Shown here piece by piece: positions 55,578 through 63,476 of a DNA stretch of 64,000 nt. Below the pieces are notes generated by a model that saw nothing but the letters and a program-made list of their open reading frames with translations, was not told the DNA's origin and made no database searches. The DNA comes from Pseudocitrobacter corydidari (GTDB lineage: Bacteria; Pseudomonadota; Gammaproteobacteria; Enterobacterales; Enterobacteriaceae): the NCBI RefSeq assembly GCF_021172065.1, contig NZ_CP087880.1, forward strand, positions 4,316,583-4,380,582. The letters are read 5' to 3'. The number at the start of each line of letters is the position of its first letter. Position 1 is the first letter of the stretch. Position numbers and translations under genes: made by a program.

Positions 55578-55615
55578 TATGCATATAAATGCATTTTTAT
55601 GCAAATAATCTGCAA
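55578..55615. promoter_or_regulatory. Two ARG boxes upstream of argR
   Basis: TATGCATATAAATGCATT and TATGCAAATAATCTGCAA are 18-base imperfect palindromes separated by two bases. Both fit the ArgR site pattern with TGNAT and ATNCA half-sites. A tandem pair with this short spacing is the standard ArgR hexamer target and supports autoregulation. Confidence 0.82.
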
Positions 55616-55741
55616 AAAAGGCGGATAATAATCGCGAGAAGGGGCGGATCTTAGCAAAATTTACTATTAATAAACATGCCTATATCACGGCCTGCAAATA
55701 AGGTTAAAAGTAAATTAAATGTTATGAAAATGATGTTGTTT

Positions 55742-55759
55742 TAACCAGATCACTGGTTA
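55742..55759. promoter_or_regulatory. Perfect inverted repeat in the argR-mdh gap
   Basis: TAACCAGATCACTGGTTA has perfect seven-base arms around ATCA. It lies about 240 bases upstream of mdh and may be a regulator site; none is assigned. The remaining gap (to 55999) is otherwise featureless apart from the AATAAGGAG ribosome site of mdh. Confidence 0.4.
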
Positions 55760-55999
55760 TAGTTTAAGTGATAGTTGATGTGGATTTGGTTACGTGAAAA
55801 AGACCCTTCCCGGTAAACGAGTGAGCAATTTTGTAGCAAGGCTGCTAAATACCCCTCATTCTGTAAGTAATTAGATTGTAATTATTTACACCGTGAATTA
55901 AGGTCGCCGCAACGGAGTATAACAGGCAGTGCCCTGCGTCGGTTTCGCGGTACATGACAGGTCACCCTGAATGACATTAACCATAATAAGGAGTTTCGG

Positions 56000-56938
56000 A
56001 TGAAAGTTGCAGTCCTTGGTGCCGCCGGCGGTATCGGTCAGGCGCTTGCCCTACTACTTAAGACCCAACTACCTTCAGGCTCAGAACTCACTCTCTATGA
56101 TATCGCCCCTGTTACGCCTGGCGTGGCGGTCGATCTCAGTCATATCCCGACCGATGTGAAGATCACAGGCTTCTCAGGTGAAGATGCTTCTCCGGCGCTG
56201 GAAGGTGCGGATGTGGTGCTGATCTCCGCGGGCGTCGCGCGTAAACCGGGAATGGATCGCTCCGATCTGTTTAACGTGAATGCCGGGATCGTGAAGAACC
56301 TGGTGCAGCAGGTGGCGAAAACCGCCCCGAAAGCCTGCATTGGCATTATTACTAACCCGGTCAACACCACCGTTGCCATCGCGGCAGAAGTGCTGAAAAA
56401 AGCGGGTGTTTACGATAAGAACAAACTGTTCGGCGTCACGACGCTGGATATCATCCGCTCAAATACATTTGTGGCGGAGCTGAAAGGCAAAAAAGCGACT
56501 GAGGTTGAAGTGCCGGTGATCGGCGGCCACTCTGGCGTGACCATTCTGCCGCTGTTGTCGCAGATCCCTGGCGTTTCCTTTAGCGAGCAGGAAGTGGCTG
56601 ACCTCACCAAACGTATCCAGAATGCGGGTACGGAAGTGGTCGAGGCCAAAGCCGGTGGCGGCTCAGCAACCCTGTCGATGGGTCAGGCTGCCGCGCGTTT
56701 AGGCCTTTCTCTGGTTCGCGCCCTGCAGGGCGAGAAAGGCATCGTTGAATGCGCCTATGTGGAAGGTGACGGTCAGTACGCGCGTTTCTTCTCTCAGCCG
56801 TTGCTGCTGGGCAAAAACGGTGTGGAAGAGCGTCAGTCTATCGGCAAGCTGAGCGCGTTTGAACAACAGGCGCTGGAAGGTATGCTCGATACGCTGAGAA
56901 AAGATATTACGCTCGGCGAAGAGTTTGTGAATAAGTGA
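56000..56938 (+). CDS. mdh: Malate dehydrogenase
   Basis: Mdh interconverts malate and oxaloacetate with NAD in the citric acid cycle. The protein is 312 residues. The NAD loop GAAGGIGQALA is at the N-terminus, the substrate arginines R81 and R87 lie in VARKPGMDRSDL, and the catalytic His lies in PVIGGHSGVTI near residue 177. In E. coli degS follows mdh; here a tartrate/oxaloacetate cluster, whose enzymes share oxaloacetate with Mdh, follows instead. Confidence 0.98.
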   Translation: MKVAVLGAAGGIGQALALLLKTQLPSGSELTLYDIAPVTPGVAVDLSHIPTDVKITGFSGEDASPALEGADVVLISAGVARKPGMDRSDLFNVNAGIVKNLVQQVAKTAPKACIGIITNPVNTTVAIAAEVLKKAGVYDKNKLFGVTTLDIIRSNTFVAELKGKKATEVEVPVIGGHSGVTILPLLSQIPGVSFSEQEVADLTKRIQNAGTEVVEAKAGGGSATLSMGQAAARLGLSLVRALQGEKGIVECAYVEGDGQYARFFSQPLLLGKNGVEERQSIGKLSAFEQQALEGMLDTLRKDITLGEEFVNK

Positions 56939-56960
56939 TGTAAACCTTCCCCTTAAAGAA

Positions 56961-56987
56961 GCCGGAGCATAAGTTCCGGCATTTTTG
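56961..56987 (+). terminator. Terminator of mdh
   Basis: GCCGGA, eight bases and TCCGGC form a six-pair stem followed by ATTTTTG, 22 bases after the mdh stop. It separates mdh from the regulator genes downstream. Confidence 0.78.
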
Positions 56988-57061
56988 TCTGTACTCTGCC
57001 GTGAAACAGTCGAAATCTGCTAAAATTCCCTGCCTTTTGACTGGCCACCGACGAGGACGTT

Positions 57062-57691
57062 GTGAAAAAGATCGAAAGAAAGCAAACCAGGGACCACATC
57101 ACGCAAATGCTTCGCTATGAAATCCTCTCCGGCAGTATTAAAGCGGGGGAAGAGCTGGCGCAGGAAAGTGTGGCTGAACAGCTGGGGCTTTCACGAATGC
57201 CGGTCAGGGAAGCATTGCAATCTCTTGAGCAAGAAGGATTTTTGGTGCGGCTACCCAATCGCCATATGCAGGTAGCGCATCTTGAACCTGAACATGTTAG
57301 CCATATCTTTCGCGTGATTGCCGTGATGGCGGCCGAGCTCTTTACGCGCATTCCCGCTTTCGCCGGGGAAACGCTGCGTTCACGGGCCGAAGCGCTTGCT
57401 TATGCTGACGAGAGATCGCATGAGCTTGAATTTCACCATGCGTTAATCAGCTACATTGATAATCGCTATCTGGAAAAAGCGTACCAGCAGTTTCTGGAAG
57501 GCTATATTTCGTATGTGATTTTGTATCTGAAAGAGGATAATCACGAATCTGCCCAGCTTCTGGGGGCGCTTGCGGGCGCAATCAGCAAGCAAGATAACGA
57601 TGAGATTGCTCAGGCCACACAGCGCTATTTCCTCACTTTAGCGGAAATAATGCGTCAACATATGAAGGATTGGGAAAGTGCCGAAGCCTAA
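57062..57691 (+). CDS. GntR-family (FCD) regulator, upstream member of pair
   Basis: The 209-residue protein starts at GTG behind GAGG. The N-terminal winged helix-turn-helix ITQMLRYEILSGSIKAGEELAQESVAEQLGLSRMPVREALQSLEQEGFLVRLPNR is a standard GntR DNA-binding domain. The C-terminal domain resembles FCD, but its metal/effector residues look incomplete: an EFHHAL His remains, while the places of the second and third histidines carry Leu and Tyr (ATQRYF). It may respond to no metal-bound ligand, or act with the next gene. Salmonella has a comparable regulator pair here. Target inferred: the tartrate genes. Confidence 0.85.
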   Translation: MKKIERKQTRDHITQMLRYEILSGSIKAGEELAQESVAEQLGLSRMPVREALQSLEQEGFLVRLPNRHMQVAHLEPEHVSHIFRVIAVMAAELFTRIPAFAGETLRSRAEALAYADERSHELEFHHALISYIDNRYLEKAYQQFLEGYISYVILYLKEDNHESAQLLGALAGAISKQDNDEIAQATQRYFLTLAEIMRQHMKDWESAEA

Positions 57692-58346
57692 ATTAGGGAA
57701 GATTAAGCTTCTTTCTGCAAAAGAGCAGGTTGCTGCCGTATTGCGAAAAGCAATTCTGTCCAGGGATCTGGTTGAAGGCCAGGAAATTACCCTGGAAGGC
57801 ATTGCCAAAATGGTTGGTGTATCCAGCATGCCCGTGCGTGAAGCCTTTCAGATTCTGGCGGCCGACGGACTCATTAAAGTGCGCCCTAACAAAGGGGCCG
57901 TGGTGCTGGGCATTAACGCGCAAACTATTCGCGAGCATTATGAAATTCGCGCCCTGCTTGAGAGCGAAGCCGTCGCTAAAGCCTCGCGGCCCGGTACTGA
58001 TATTTCGCAAATCGCCCGCATTCATCACGCGGCAGAAAAAGCGCTCGCTGAAAATAACTCTGCTGAGTATTCCGATTTAAATCAGGCATTTCACATGGAA
58101 ATCTGGAATGTTGCCGGCAATGAAAAAATGAAAATGTTGCTGTGTAACATGTGGAATGGCTTGTCGATGGGGCATAAGGTCACGGAAGAGGAGTATGCCG
58201 TTATTTCTATTCAGGAACATAAAGGGATTTTGCAGGCGCTGGAAGCCCACGATGAGGTTCTGGCGCGACAGCGTATGCGAGAACACATTATCCGATCCAT
58301 GGAAAATATGCTGACACGTTATGTCGTGGATCCTCATGCTGAATAA
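57678..58346 (+). CDS. GntR-family (FCD) regulator, downstream member of pair
   Basis: The 222-residue protein starts at GTG and overlaps the previous regulator by 14 bases in another frame; AAGGA lies nine bases before it. The winged helix-turn-helix spans about residues 13-75 (EQVAAVLRKAILSRDLVEGQEITLEGIAKMVGVSSMPVREAFQIL). The FCD domain keeps the full Asp-His-His-His set: DLNQAFHMEIW, QEHKGILQAL and RMREHII, suited to a metal-bound carboxylate effector. It lies directly upstream of the transporter promoter and is the better candidate for the tartrate sensor. Confidence 0.88.
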   Translation: MPKPKLGKIKLLSAKEQVAAVLRKAILSRDLVEGQEITLEGIAKMVGVSSMPVREAFQILAADGLIKVRPNKGAVVLGINAQTIREHYEIRALLESEAVAKASRPGTDISQIARIHHAAEKALAENNSAEYSDLNQAFHMEIWNVAGNEKMKMLLCNMWNGLSMGHKVTEEEYAVISIQEHKGILQALEAHDEVLARQRMREHIIRSMENMLTRYVVDPHAE

Positions 58347-58414
58347 TTCACTATCGCAATAAAATTAGTGGTTATATTTATTCTATAAATTAATCAGTTA
58401 GCGGCACACTGCCC

Positions 58415-58434
58415 GAGATCTTGATAAAGATCTC
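58415..58434. promoter_or_regulatory. Inverted repeat upstream of the tartrate-cluster promoter
   Basis: GAGATCTT-GATA-AAGATCTC is a perfect eight-base inverted repeat with a four-base spacer. Its centre lies about 72 bases upstream of the predicted start site, a typical activator position. It could bind one of the GntR-type regulators or a two-component regulator. Confidence 0.5.
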
Positions 58435-58461
58435 ACTCCGCGATCTTTCTCCTGAATTCGA

Positions 58462-58490
58462 TTGACTTACTTTTTTTAAGGGAATAATTT
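58462..58490 (+). promoter_or_regulatory. Predicted promoter of the transporter/dehydratase/oad genes
   Basis: TTGACT and TAATTT are separated by 17 bases, with a predicted start near 58497. It lies between the regulator genes and the transporter and would drive all following genes, which are closely spaced. Confidence 0.6.
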
Positions 58491-58511
58491 GCATCCCACC
58501 TTAATTGGATA

Positions 58512-58529
58512 CAATATCATATATCATTG
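58512..58529. promoter_or_regulatory. Possible operator between promoter and transporter start
   Basis: CAATATCATATATCATTG has CAAT and ATTG ends around an AT-rich centre. It lies just downstream of the predicted start site, where binding would block transcription. The size and symmetry fit a GntR/FCD operator but the match is not specific. Confidence 0.4.
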
Positions 58530-58543
58530 ATAGGATAGTTATC

Positions 58544-59812
58544 ATGGAACCGATTACCATTACCCTATGTCTTCTGATGTTCGCTATCGCAATGTTTGTG
58601 TGGGAAAAATTGCCGCTTGCCGTCACTTCAATGCTGGTGTGCGTGGCGCTGGTATTGACTGGTGTGCTCGATCTCAAGCAAGCATTTGCAGGCTTTATTG
58701 ATACCAATGTCATTCTGTTTGTGGCGATGTTTATTGTGGGCGGTGCATTGTTCGAAACAGGGATGGCGAACAAAGTCGGCGGCGTCATCACGCGTTTCGC
58801 CAAAACCGAAAAACAGCTGATTTTCACCATCATGGTGGTGGTCGGGTTGATGTCAGGCGTGCTTTCAAATACCGGAACCGCAGCAGTCCTCATCCCGGTG
58901 GTGATCGGCGTGGCGGCTAAATCCGGTTTTGCCCGCTCTCGCCTGCTGATGCCGCTGGTTTTTGCCGCCGCACTGGGGGGCAATTTGTCGCTGATTGGCG
59001 CGCCGGGCAATTTAATTGCGCAATCTGCGTTGCAGAATATCGGCAGCGGCTTTGGCTTTTTCGAATACGCCAAAATCGGTTTGCCCATGCTGATTTGCGG
59101 AATTATTTACTTCCTGACGCTGGGCTATAAATTCCTGCCGAATAATCCCAACAGTGGGGCCGTGGGAAGCGTCGGTGAGCAGCAGGATTACAGCCATGTT
59201 CCGCAATGGAAACAGGTCCTCTCCCTGGTGGTGTTGATCGTCACGATCCTCGGCATGATCTTTGAAAAACGTATTGGGATCAATCTGGCGGTAACGGGAT
59301 GTATTGGCGCGTTAGTGCTGGTTGTGACCGGCGTTCTTAACGAGAAGCAGGCCTATAAAGCCATTGATTCACAAACTATTTTTATCTTCGGCGGTACGCT
59401 GGCGCTTGCAAAAGCGTTGGAAATTACCGGCGCGGGTAAACTGGTCGCCGCGCAGGTTATCGGTATGCTGGGGGAGAATTCCTCTCCATTTATGCTGCTG
59501 GTGGCGGTTTTTGCCCTCTCCGTCGTCATGACCAATTTTATGTCCAATACGGCGACGACCGCACTCCTGGTCCCGGTCAGCCTCTCTATTGCCGCAGGCA
59601 TGGGGGCCGATCCGCGCGCGGTACTGATGGCTACGGTTATCGGCGGCTCTTGCGCCTACGCCACCCCTATCGGCATGCCTGCCAACATGATGGTGCTGGC
59701 CGCAGGCGGTTATAAGTTCATTGATTACGCCAAAGCCGGGCTCCCTCTCATTATCGTCTCAACGATTGTCAGCCTGATTCTGCTGCCAATTCTTTTCCCT
59801 TTTCATCCGTAA
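58544..59812 (+). CDS. DASS/SLC13-type anion transporter, probably tartrate/dicarboxylate
   Basis: The chosen ATG gives 422 residues (MEPITITLCLLMFAIAMFVWEKLP); AGGA lies eight bases before it. An in-frame TTG 13 codons upstream lacks a ribosome site and would overlap the candidate operator. About eleven transmembrane segments are visible. Two SNT signature motifs typical of DASS/IT-superfamily transporters occur in the two halves: SNTGTAAVLIPV near residue 107 and MSNTATTALLVPV near residue 329. It corresponds by position and partners to Salmonella STM3356, whose start-codon variant is linked to loss of d-tartrate fermentation. Substrate is inferred from the dehydratase next to it. Confidence 0.87.
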   Translation: MEPITITLCLLMFAIAMFVWEKLPLAVTSMLVCVALVLTGVLDLKQAFAGFIDTNVILFVAMFIVGGALFETGMANKVGGVITRFAKTEKQLIFTIMVVVGLMSGVLSNTGTAAVLIPVVIGVAAKSGFARSRLLMPLVFAAALGGNLSLIGAPGNLIAQSALQNIGSGFGFFEYAKIGLPMLICGIIYFLTLGYKFLPNNPNSGAVGSVGEQQDYSHVPQWKQVLSLVVLIVTILGMIFEKRIGINLAVTGCIGALVLVVTGVLNEKQAYKAIDSQTIFIFGGTLALAKALEITGAGKLVAAQVIGMLGENSSPFMLLVAVFALSVVMTNFMSNTATTALLVPVSLSIAAGMGADPRAVLMATVIGGSCAYATPIGMPANMMVLAAGGYKFIDYAKAGLPLIIVSTIVSLILLPILFPFHP

Positions 59813-59843
59813 TTCACGGACGCTGTTCGACTAAGGAGTATGT

Positions 59844-60743
59844 ATGAGTAAAAGCGATCAGATATCCCGAATGACCGACATTATGGCCAAATTCGTGGGA
59901 TATACCGGCAAAGTATTGCCAGATGACGTCACAACAAAGCTGGAAGCGTTACAGAAAAAAGAGACCAGCGCGCTGGCGAACGTCATCTTTACCACCATGT
60001 TCGATAACCAGCGGCTGGCGAAAGAACTGGATCGTCCTTCTTGCCAGGATACGGGGGTTATCCAGTTTTTAGTGGAGTGTGGGGCGAATTTCCCCCTGAT
60101 TGGGCAACTGGAAGCTCTGCTGCGCGAGGCCGTCATTCAGGCAACGAACGACTCTCCGCTGCGCCACAACAGCGTTGAAACCTTTGATGAATACAATACC
60201 GGCAAAAACGTCGGTAAGGGCACGCCGACGGTATTCTGGGAGATCGTTCCCGATTCTGATCAGTGCAGCATCTATACCTACATGGCTGGCGGTGGCTGTT
60301 CCCTTCCGGGAAAAGCGATGGTGCTGATGCCTGGCGCGGGTTATGAAGGCGTTACGCGTTTTGTGCTGGATGTCATGACCACCTACGGCCTCAATGCCTG
60401 CCCACCGTTATTGGTTGGCGTAGGCGTCGCAACATCGGTAGAGACCGCTGCGCTGCTCTCTAAAAAAGCGTTGATGCGCCCGGTGGGTTCACATAATGAA
60501 AACGAACGCGCTGCATCGCTGGAGAGAATGCTGGAAGAGGGGATTAACAAGATTGGCCTTGGCCCACAGGGTATGTCTGGCAACACCTCGGTGATGGGCG
60601 TCAATATTGAAAATACGGCGCGGCATCCTTCGACGATTGGCGTGGCGGTGAACGTCGGCTGCTGGTCTCATCGTAAAGGCCACATCATTTTTGATAAGGA
60701 CCTGAATTACACCATTATGTCTCACACAGGAGTCACTCTCTGA
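59844..60743 (+). CDS. L(+)-tartrate dehydratase/class I fumarase-type alpha subunit
   Basis: The 299-residue protein is the iron-sulfur subunit of a class I hydro-lyase. It is close to E. coli TtdA along its length (for example RPSCQDTG, PLRHNSVETFDE, YMAGGGCSLPGK, GPQGMSGNTSVMG). Three cysteines in CQDTG, GGGCS and VGCWSHRKG fit the ligands of a labile 4Fe-4S cluster. With the beta subunit it would dehydrate tartrate to oxaloacetate, or fumarate/malate. The oxaloacetate decarboxylase downstream favours tartrate. AAGGAG precedes the start. The last base of its stop codon is the first of the beta-subunit start codon. Confidence 0.88.
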   Translation: MSKSDQISRMTDIMAKFVGYTGKVLPDDVTTKLEALQKKETSALANVIFTTMFDNQRLAKELDRPSCQDTGVIQFLVECGANFPLIGQLEALLREAVIQATNDSPLRHNSVETFDEYNTGKNVGKGTPTVFWEIVPDSDQCSIYTYMAGGGCSLPGKAMVLMPGAGYEGVTRFVLDVMTTYGLNACPPLLVGVGVATSVETAALLSKKALMRPVGSHNENERAASLERMLEEGINKIGLGPQGMSGNTSVMGVNIENTARHPSTIGVAVNVGCWSHRKGHIIFDKDLNYTIMSHTGVTL

Positions 60744-61360
60744 TGGCTAAAAAAATTCTGACGACCCCGATTAAGGCTGAAGATCTGGCTGATATAAAGG
60801 CGGGTGATATTATTTATCTGAATGGGCATATTGTCACCTGTCGTGATGTGGCGCATCGTCGTTTAATTGAAGGCGGACGTGAATTACCGGTTGATATAAG
60901 AGGTGGTGCGATATTACATGCGGGGCCAATTGTTCGACCGATAAAAGACAGTGATGATAAATTCGAAATGGTGTCAGTGGGCCCAACCACCAGTATGCGC
61001 ATGGAAAAATTTGAGAAGGAATTTATTGCACAAACGGGCGTGAAGCTGATCGTGGGAAAAGGCGGCATGGGCAAGGGCACGGAAGAGGGATGCGCGGAAC
61101 ATAAAGCGCTGCACTGCGTCTTCCCTGCCGGGTGTGCGGTCGTTGCGGCTGTCTGCGTGGAAGAAATTGAAGAATCGCACTGGCGCGACCTTGGCATGCC
61201 GGAAACGCTGTGGGTTTGCCGGGTTAAGGAGTTTGGTCCATTAATCGTATCAATAGATACCCATGGAAATAATCTCTTTGAGCAAAATAAAGTGATATTT
61301 AACCAGCGTAAAGACATCGTTGCGGATGAAATATGCAAGAACGTGAGCTTTATTAAGTAA
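60743..61360 (+). CDS. L(+)-tartrate dehydratase/class I fumarase-type beta subunit
   Basis: The 205-residue protein is strongly like E. coli TtdB from end to end: KKILTTPIKAEDL, CRDVAHRRLIE, HAGPIVRP, VSVGPTTSMRM, VGKGGMG, FPAGCAV and ELGMPE-type GMPETLWVCRVKEFGPL. It completes the active site of the alpha subunit. The first and last thirds of the gene are noticeably more AT-rich than oadA downstream, hinting at a different history. It ends 71 bases before oadG. Confidence 0.88.
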   Translation: MAKKILTTPIKAEDLADIKAGDIIYLNGHIVTCRDVAHRRLIEGGRELPVDIRGGAILHAGPIVRPIKDSDDKFEMVSVGPTTSMRMEKFEKEFIAQTGVKLIVGKGGMGKGTEEGCAEHKALHCVFPAGCAVVAAVCVEEIEESHWRDLGMPETLWVCRVKEFGPLIVSIDTHGNNLFEQNKVIFNQRKDIVADEICKNVSFIK

Positions 61361-61431
61361 TTTTTCTGACGCTGCGAAATAATACGGCACGACGCTTATA
61401 TAAAACGTGCCGTATTTATTAAGGGATTTAT

Positions 61432-61677
61432 ATGAATGATGCTCAACTTATTGGCGAAGGCATCACATTAATGTTCTCCGGGATGGGATTCGTTCTTCTT
61501 TTTTTATTTCTCCTGATCCTGGCGATTCGTTTGATGTCCACCCTCATCAACCGCTTCTTTCCTGAACCCGAACCGGTTGCTGCGCCACGCCCTGTTTCTG
61601 CTCCCGCCGATGACTTCAGCCAGTTGAAGCCGGTTATCGCGGCGGCAATTCACCATCATCGTCGCCTTAATGCTTAA
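61432..61677 (+). CDS. oadG: Oxaloacetate decarboxylase gamma subunit OadG
   Basis: OadG is the small membrane anchor that holds OadA to OadB and binds zinc. The protein is 81 residues with one transmembrane segment (LMFSGMGFVLLFLFLLILAIRLM), a Pro/Ala-rich linker and a C-terminal IHHHRRLNA that fits the zinc-binding/OadA-contact tail. AAGGGA precedes the ATG. It is followed by oadA after 15 bases. Confidence 0.93.
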   Translation: MNDAQLIGEGITLMFSGMGFVLLFLFLLILAIRLMSTLINRFFPEPEPVAAPRPVSAPADDFSQLKPVIAAAIHHHRRLNA

Positions 61678-61692
61678 TTCACGGAGGAATTT

Positions 61693-63465
61693 ATGACCGT
61701 TGCTATTACCGATGTCGTCCTGCGCGACGCTCACCAGTCTCTGTTTGCCACCCGTCTGCGTCTTGACGATATGCTGCCGATTGCCGCCGCGCTTGATGAC
61801 GTGGGCTACTGGTCGCTGGAGTGCTGGGGCGGTGCCACCTTTGATGCCTGTATTCGTTTTCTCGGCGAAGACCCGTGGGTGCGTCTGCGCGAGCTGAAAA
61901 AAGCCCTGCCGAAAACCCCGCTGCAGATGCTGCTGCGCGGGCAGAATTTACTGGGTTATCGCCACTACGCCGATGACGTGGTGGAACGCTTTGTCGAGCG
62001 TGCCGTGAAAAACGGCATGGACGTGTTCCGCGTGTTTGACGCCATGAACGACCCGCGCAATATGAAAGCCTCTCTCCAGGCGGTGCGCAGCCACGGCGCG
62101 CATGCGCAGGGCACGCTCTCCTACACCACCAGCCCGGCGCATAACCTCCAAACCTGGCTCGACCTGACGGAACAGCTGCTGGAAATCGGCGTCGACTCCA
62201 TCGCCATCAAGGATATGTCCGGTATCCTGACGCCCGGCGCGGCGTATGAGCTGGTCAGTGAAATCAAAAAACGCTATGACGTGCGCCTGCATCTGCACTG
62301 CCACGCCACCACCGGTATGGCGGAAATGGCGCTGCTTAAAGCGATTGACGCGGGCGTCGACGGCGTCGATACGGCTATCTCGTCGATGAGCGCCACCTAC
62401 GGCCATCCGGCCACCGAAGCGCTGGTCGCCACGCTGGCGGGCACACCGCAGGATACCGGATTCTCCCTGCCGCAGATTGAGAAAATCGCCGCGTACTTCC
62501 GCGATGTGCGTAAGAAATACCACAGTTTTGAAGGCCAGCTAAAAGGTTACGACAGCCGCATTCTGGTGGCGCAGGTGCCGGGCGGGATGCTCACCAACCT
62601 GGAAAGCCAGCTGAAGCAGCAGAACGCCGCCGACAGGCTCGATGCCGTGCTGGCGGAAATCCCGCGCGTGCGTGAGGACCTCGGGTTTATCCCGCTGGTG
62701 ACGCCCACGTCGCAGATTGTCGGCACCCAGGCGGTGCTCAACGTGCTGACCGGCGAGCGCTACAAATCCATCGCCAAAGAGACGGCGGGCATTCTGAAAG
62801 GCGAATATGGCCGCACGCCCGCGCCGGTAAATGCGGCGTTGCAGGCCCGTGTGCTGGAAGGCGGCCAGGCGATTACCTGTCGTCCGGCGGACCTGCTGAA
62901 GCCTGAACTGGCGACGCTGGAAGCGGATATCAAACGTCAGGCGCAGGAAAAAGGCATCACCCTTGCCGATAACGCCATTGACGATGTGCTGACCGTGGCG
63001 CTTTTCCCGCAGCCGGGCCTGAAGTTCCTTGAGAATCGCGACAACCCGGCGGCGTTTGAGCCGCGTCCTGAGCTGGCGGTGGCAAAACCTGCCGCCCCGG
63101 TCAGCGCGCCAAAACCGGCGGCATCCAGCGGTATTTATACCGTCGAAGTGGACGGCAAAGCCTGGGTGGTGAAAGTGAGCGATGGCGGCGATATCACGCC
63201 TGTCGCCGCCGCATCGGCTCCGGCACCGCAGGCTTCTGCTCCGGCGGGCACAGGCACACCGGTTGCCGCGCCGCTGGCCGGGAATATCTGGAAAGTTATC
63301 GCCAGCGAAGGCCAGCAGGTGGCGGAAGGCGACGTGCTGCTGATCCTCGAAGCCATGAAGATGGAAACGGAGATCCGCGCCGCGCAGGCGGGCACGGTAC
63401 GCGGTATCGCGGTGAAAGCCGGGGATGCGGTTGCGGTGGGTGACACCCTGATGACGCTGGCGTAA
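61693..63465 (+). CDS. oadA: Oxaloacetate decarboxylase alpha subunit OadA
   Basis: OadA transfers the carboxyl group of oxaloacetate to its own biotin, giving pyruvate. The protein is 590 residues. The carboxyltransferase TIM barrel starts VVLRDAHQSLFATR (metal-ligand Asp) and contains IAIKDMSGIL with the key Lys and HLHCHATTGMA with metal-ligand histidines. The PYC/OADA conserved domain, an Ala/Pro-rich linker (about residues 455-515) and a biotinyl domain with EAMKMETEIR follow. The gene is GC-rich, with many CTG and GCG codons. CGGAGGA precedes the start. Confidence 0.96.
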   Translation: MTVAITDVVLRDAHQSLFATRLRLDDMLPIAAALDDVGYWSLECWGGATFDACIRFLGEDPWVRLRELKKALPKTPLQMLLRGQNLLGYRHYADDVVERFVERAVKNGMDVFRVFDAMNDPRNMKASLQAVRSHGAHAQGTLSYTTSPAHNLQTWLDLTEQLLEIGVDSIAIKDMSGILTPGAAYELVSEIKKRYDVRLHLHCHATTGMAEMALLKAIDAGVDGVDTAISSMSATYGHPATEALVATLAGTPQDTGFSLPQIEKIAAYFRDVRKKYHSFEGQLKGYDSRILVAQVPGGMLTNLESQLKQQNAADRLDAVLAEIPRVREDLGFIPLVTPTSQIVGTQAVLNVLTGERYKSIAKETAGILKGEYGRTPAPVNAALQARVLEGGQAITCRPADLLKPELATLEADIKRQAQEKGITLADNAIDDVLTVALFPQPGLKFLENRDNPAAFEPRPELAVAKPAAPVSAPKPAASSGIYTVEVDGKAWVVKVSDGGDITPVAAASAPAPQASAPAGTGTPVAAPLAGNIWKVIASEGQQVAEGDVLLILEAMKMETEIRAAQAGTVRGIAVKAGDAVAVGDTLMTLA

Positions 63466-63476
63466 CGGGGGCGGAT

